A stretch of DNA of 7,999 bases from Verrucomicrobiota bacterium (GTDB lineage: Bacteria > Verrucomicrobiota > Verrucomicrobiia > Limisphaerales > JAHEOI01), in NCBI GenBank assembly GCA_018610125.1, contig JAHEOI010000285.1, forward strand, positions 1 to 7,999, given 5' to 3'. The notes under the pieces were generated by a model that did not search any database, was not told the DNA's origin, and saw only the letters and a program-made list of their open reading frames with translations. The position numbers and the translations under genes are program-made. Positions 5,926 to 7,999 of this stretch are shown piece by piece (position 1 is the first letter of the stretch; every line of letters begins with the position of its first letter).

Positions 5926-7452
5926 TTACGATTCCTCGACGCGGCTTTCAATTTCCCCGCCTTGGACGCAGGAGCGAATCGTTTGTCCCGGCTTGGTTTG
6001 TTGCGGTGACCGGATGATCTCACGGGTCTCGGCATCCAACGTGATCGAATAACCTCGGTTGAGGACGTTCTGAGGGGAGAGCAGGTGGAGTCGCGTCTCC
6101 GCTTTTTCGAGTCGTTGTCGGAGCTCTTGAAAACGTTCGCGGAATTGCCGACTGACTTGTTGCTCGGCCTGTGCCAAGCGCTCGCGTCGATGCGCCACGA
6201 CCTGACTCGGTCTTGTGCTTGAAAGACTCTGCGTTAGCCGTTGCCACCGGTTCAATCGCTCCTGATAACGGAATTTCAATTGCTGCTTCAGGTCGCTCTC
6301 AAGATCATCGATCCGCTGAAAATAGCGCTCCAATTGACGCCGGGGATGAAGGTAGCTTAGGCGATCGATCGAGCGCCGAAGCTCGCGTTGTTGTGTCGTG
6401 AGCCGATCCCGAACAAGCTTCTGCAGCTCTTCTTGAACCTCATGGACGAATTGCCGGCAGGAGAACATCCCTTCGGTGATGATTTCGGCGGCCGCGCTCG
6501 GGGTCGGCGCTCGGACATCGGCAGCGAAGTCGCTGATGGTGAAATCGATCTCGTGTCCGACCGCGGAAACAACCGGCAGGGATGAGTTGAAGATTTCCCG
6601 AGCCAATGCCTCTTCGTTAAAGGCCCATAAATCTTCGAGGCTGCCACCGCCCCGCGTGACCAGGATCAAGTCCAAACGGCGATTTTCAAGCGGCCTTGGA
6701 CGGCGCGGAGGACCGGCAGCCGCCTCCGGGTCCGAGGACTGGAGCTCGCCTTTGGGAGGGTGCCCGTCGGACCATTCATTGAGAAGACGGATTGCTCCGG
6801 CGATCTCGGATTCCGCGCCCTGTCCTTGAACACGGCATGGCACAAAAATGATCTCAAGACCGGCGTAGCGGCGGCGTACCACATGGATAATATCCCGAAT
6901 GGCCGCACCGGTCGGCGAGGTAATCAGGCCGATTCGCTGCGGGTAGGGAGGCAACCGGCGTTTTTGCTCGGTAGCGAACAATCCTTCGTTGTCGAGCTTG
7001 CGCTTCAGTCGCTCAAAGGCTTGCTGCAACGCCCCGGTCCCTTGCAGCTCGATCTTTCGAACTCGGAGCTGGTACTGTCCCCGAGGCTCATAGACCGTCA
7101 CGTCTCCCTGGAGGACAACCTTCTCGCCGTCTTTCAGCAGCGCGCGCTCGGCAATCGCTTCCCCTCGAAATAGAACACAGCTAAGCTGGGAATTGGCATC
7201 CTTGAGACTGAAGTAGATATGACCCGAGCTCTGTTGCCTGAGATTGGAAATTTCCCCGGTGACCCAAAGCTGACCGAAACGGCGCTCAAGGAGATTCCGG
7301 ACCGCACGCGTCAGCCCGGTTACCGAATAGACTTGCGGAGAGGACTCGGGTTTTTGGACCTCCGACGACTCACCGGTGCTTTCTTGCTCCTGAGGTTCGG
7401 TCGTCGAAAAAAGATCGCCGAATTCCCATTGGGATTGCGCACGCTTTGCCAT
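5926..7452 (-). CDS. xseA: Exodeoxyribonuclease VII large subunit
   Basis: The 508-aa protein has the full XseA architecture. An OB-fold DNA-binding domain covers about residues 40-140 (YSVTGLTRAVRNLLE, LWVTGEISNL, GHIYFSLKD). The catalytic core covers about 140-325, with RIGLITSPTGAAIRDI at 173-188, RGGGSLEDLWAFNEE at 267-281 and GHEIDFTISDFAADVRAPTP at 299-318. A long coiled-coil region (about 330-460) provides the XseB-binding helices, and the tail carries the family VLNRGYSI motif at 463-470. With XseB it forms exonuclease VII, which degrades single-stranded DNA from both ends and acts in repair. It is longer than E. coli XseA because of a polar N-terminal extension (1-39) and a proline/glycine-rich insert at about 229-258, just before RGGG. 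The ATG at 7452 has AGGGG 9 nt upstream (7466-7462). Confidence 0.97.
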   Translation of the reverse strand: MAKRAQSQWEFGDLFSTTEPQEQESTGESSEVQKPESSPQVYSVTGLTRAVRNLLERRFGQLWVTGEISNLRQQSSGHIYFSLKDANSQLSCVLFRGEAIAERALLKDGEKVVLQGDVTVYEPRGQYQLRVRKIELQGTGALQQAFERLKRKLDNEGLFATEQKRRLPPYPQRIGLITSPTGAAIRDIIHVVRRRYAGLEIIFVPCRVQGQGAESEIAGAIRLLNEWSDGHPPKGELQSSDPEAAAGPPRRPRPLENRRLDLILVTRGGGSLEDLWAFNEEALAREIFNSSLPVVSAVGHEIDFTISDFAADVRAPTPSAAAEIITEGMFSCRQFVHEVQEELQKLVRDRLTTQQRELRRSIDRLSYLHPRRQLERYFQRIDDLESDLKQQLKFRYQERLNRWQRLTQSLSSTRPSQVVAHRRERLAQAEQQVSRQFRERFQELRQRLEKAETRLHLLSPQNVLNRGYSITLDAETREIIRSPQQTKPGQTIRSCVQGGEIESRVEES

Positions 7453-7463
7453 ATCCTAAATCC

Positions 7464-7476
7464 CCTGAATTTCAGG
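7464..7476. promoter_or_regulatory. Operator-like palindrome before xseA
   Basis: CCTGAATTTCAGG (plus strand) is a perfect inverted repeat with 6-bp arms around one central base. It ends 12 nt before the xseA start codon and overlaps the expected -10 region if the TTGACT at 7496-7491 is a -35 box; it also touches the AGGGG ribosome-binding site. A repressor bound here could block transcription. The size fits a dimeric regulator site, but no specific regulator is identified. Confidence 0.35.
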
Positions 7477-7705
7477 AAATCCGGCTTTGGAGTCAACTCT
7501 TTCCCCGGTTCCGCAACGATTTCCTATCGACCTCTCCGCTGACCATTTCCGTGACGTAAAAAAAGGTTGACGTCCTCCCGGATTAAGATTGAGACTCAGT
7601 TGCAATTAGCGCCTGGTTCAGTAACCGGACGCGGGCGATGCTCCCTTCAAGACGGGGGCAAAGGGTCGAGGAAGATCGAGCGGAACGTCATGACCTTGAT
7701 TATCT

Positions 7706-7855
7706 ATGGACGACAATAATGCGCGGGCACGACACGGGCGACGACAACTGTTTGGGAGTCTGGATAAGCTTGGTGTCGAATTTGAATGGCACGATGAACG
7801 CGATCAGTTTCCGCAGGTCGGCGATAATGACTTGAATCCGTATGGTGCACACTAA
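7706..7855 (+). CDS. Possible small hypothetical protein, 49 aa
   Basis: I do not recognise this ORF. It starts two sense codons after an in-frame stop (TGA at 7697) and encodes 49 residues rich in D, E, R and N. The N-terminus is basic (NNARARHGRRQLFGSLDKLG) and is followed by an acidic part containing VEFEWHDERDQFPQ and ending NPYGAH. No membrane segment, signal peptide or cysteine is present. The amphipathic, charged composition looks more like protein than the other frames here. No Shine-Dalgarno is visible just upstream, and a nine-codon ORF starting at 7689 overlaps its start. It points away from xseA, and the strong hairpin at 7896 follows 40 nt after its stop. It may be a real small gene or chance. 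Confidence 0.35.
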   Translation: MDDNNARARHGRRQLFGSLDKLGVEFEWHDERDQFPQVGDNDLNPYGAH

Positions 7856-7895
7856 GTTACCGCAATCCAGTGTACCACCCATCTCCGAGAACGCC

Positions 7896-7931
7896 CCCGT
7901 TCGGCCACGTCTAACGCAGTGGCCGAACGGG
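7896..7931. terminator. Strong 13-bp hairpin, candidate terminator
   Basis: CCCGTTCGGCCAC (7896-7908) and GTGGCCGAACGGG (7919-7931) pair perfectly around a 10-nt loop. It lies 14 nt after the stop of a possible minus-strand gene end and 40 nt after the stop of a possible plus-strand small ORF, so it could serve either side. No T-tract follows immediately on either strand; the nearest is TTTTATT at 7944 on the plus strand. It may therefore be an mRNA-stabilising or non-canonical terminator hairpin, or a dispersed palindrome. Confidence 0.55.
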
Positions 7932-7945
7932 ATCCCGGCCGAATT

Positions 7946-7999
7946 TTATTCCCGGGTTAACTCTCCCTTAAACGCGGCGTAAGGCTCAAGAGATTGGGG
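7946..7999 (-). CDS. Possible 3' end of a minus-strand gene (unidentified, runs off the right edge)
   Basis: The minus-strand frame entering at base 7999 encodes 17 residues (PQSLEPYAAFKGELTRE) before a TAA at 7948-7946. The composition looks like a soluble protein C-terminus, and the strong hairpin begins just after the stop, as expected for a gene end. The strand agrees with xseA. The fragment is too short to name a family. Another minus-strand frame here also ends in a stop (at about 7960), so the frame choice is uncertain. Confidence 0.35.
   Translation of the reverse strand, partial: PQSLEPYAAFKGELTRE

Larger units (their letters stand above)
7453..7945. other. Gene-poor region upstream of xseA
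   Basis: About 490 nt without a recognised gene. It contains the xseA ribosome-binding site, an operator-like palindrome, a -35-like TTGACT (7496-7491, minus strand), a run of seven A residues near 7558-7564, one possible 49-codon plus-strand ORF (7706-7855) and a strong hairpin (7896-7931). A short imperfect hairpin (GCTCCC with GGGGGC, 7640-7659) is also present. I see no tRNA, riboswitch or transposon end. Confidence 0.6.

Noticed and set aside
7613..7630. GGTTCAGTAACC resembling a tRNA T-arm
   Set aside because: The loop and stem do not fit the T-arm pattern, and no acceptor, D or anticodon arm can be built around it.
7638..7835. 65-codon plus-strand open frame
   Set aside because: Its composition looks non-coding, and it overlaps the more protein-like 49-codon ORF in another frame.

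Overview
The window reads as ordinary chromosomal DNA from a Gram-negative bacterium, most likely of the PVC group (Verrucomicrobia and relatives). Two inferences support this. The order xseA-xseB-dxs matches an arrangement I recall from chlamydiae. The DXS protein carries a GDA...NG variant of the usual GDG thiamine-diphosphate motif, which I associate with verrucomicrobial and chlamydial homologues. Base composition is moderately GC-rich and even across the window. I see no integrase, transposase, phage gene, CRISPR array, tRNA or rRNA.

Left part (1-1891). An envelope pair lies on the minus strand: a membrane-anchored DsbD-like thioredoxin, then the first 46 codons of an apolipoprotein N-acyltransferase (lnt) that leaves the window at base 1. 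The two overlap by 8 nt. Divergent from them is a complete agmatine deiminase gene on the plus strand. Its preferred ATG lies only 9 bp from the thioredoxin start codon, so promoter elements on each side must sit inside the other gene.

Middle (1892-3369). A short convergent spacer holds two perfect hairpins with different stems but the same centre, plus a third weaker one. It ends at the stop codon of an NADP-type isocitrate dehydrogenase on the minus strand.

Right part (3468-7452). A co-directional minus-strand series encodes exonuclease VII large subunit (xseA), exonuclease VII small subunit (xseB) and 1-deoxy-D-xylulose-5-phosphate synthase (dxs), with icd further downstream. xseB and dxs are 11 nt apart. 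xseA and xseB are 137 nt apart, with a possible secondary promoter between them.

Right edge (7453-7999). About 490 nt lack a recognised gene. They hold an operator-like palindrome and ribosome-binding site in front of xseA, one possible 49-codon plus-strand ORF, and a perfect 13-bp hairpin. The last 54 nt may be the 3' end of another minus-strand gene, with the hairpin just after its stop codon.

Functionally the genes cover lipoprotein maturation and periplasmic thiol chemistry, agmatine (polyamine) catabolism, the TCA cycle, isoprenoid precursor synthesis and single-strand DNA degradation. I found no convincing new multi-gene system. The more unusual signals are the paired hairpins, the compact divergent start region, the minimal DsbD-like protein and the small uncharacterised ORF.
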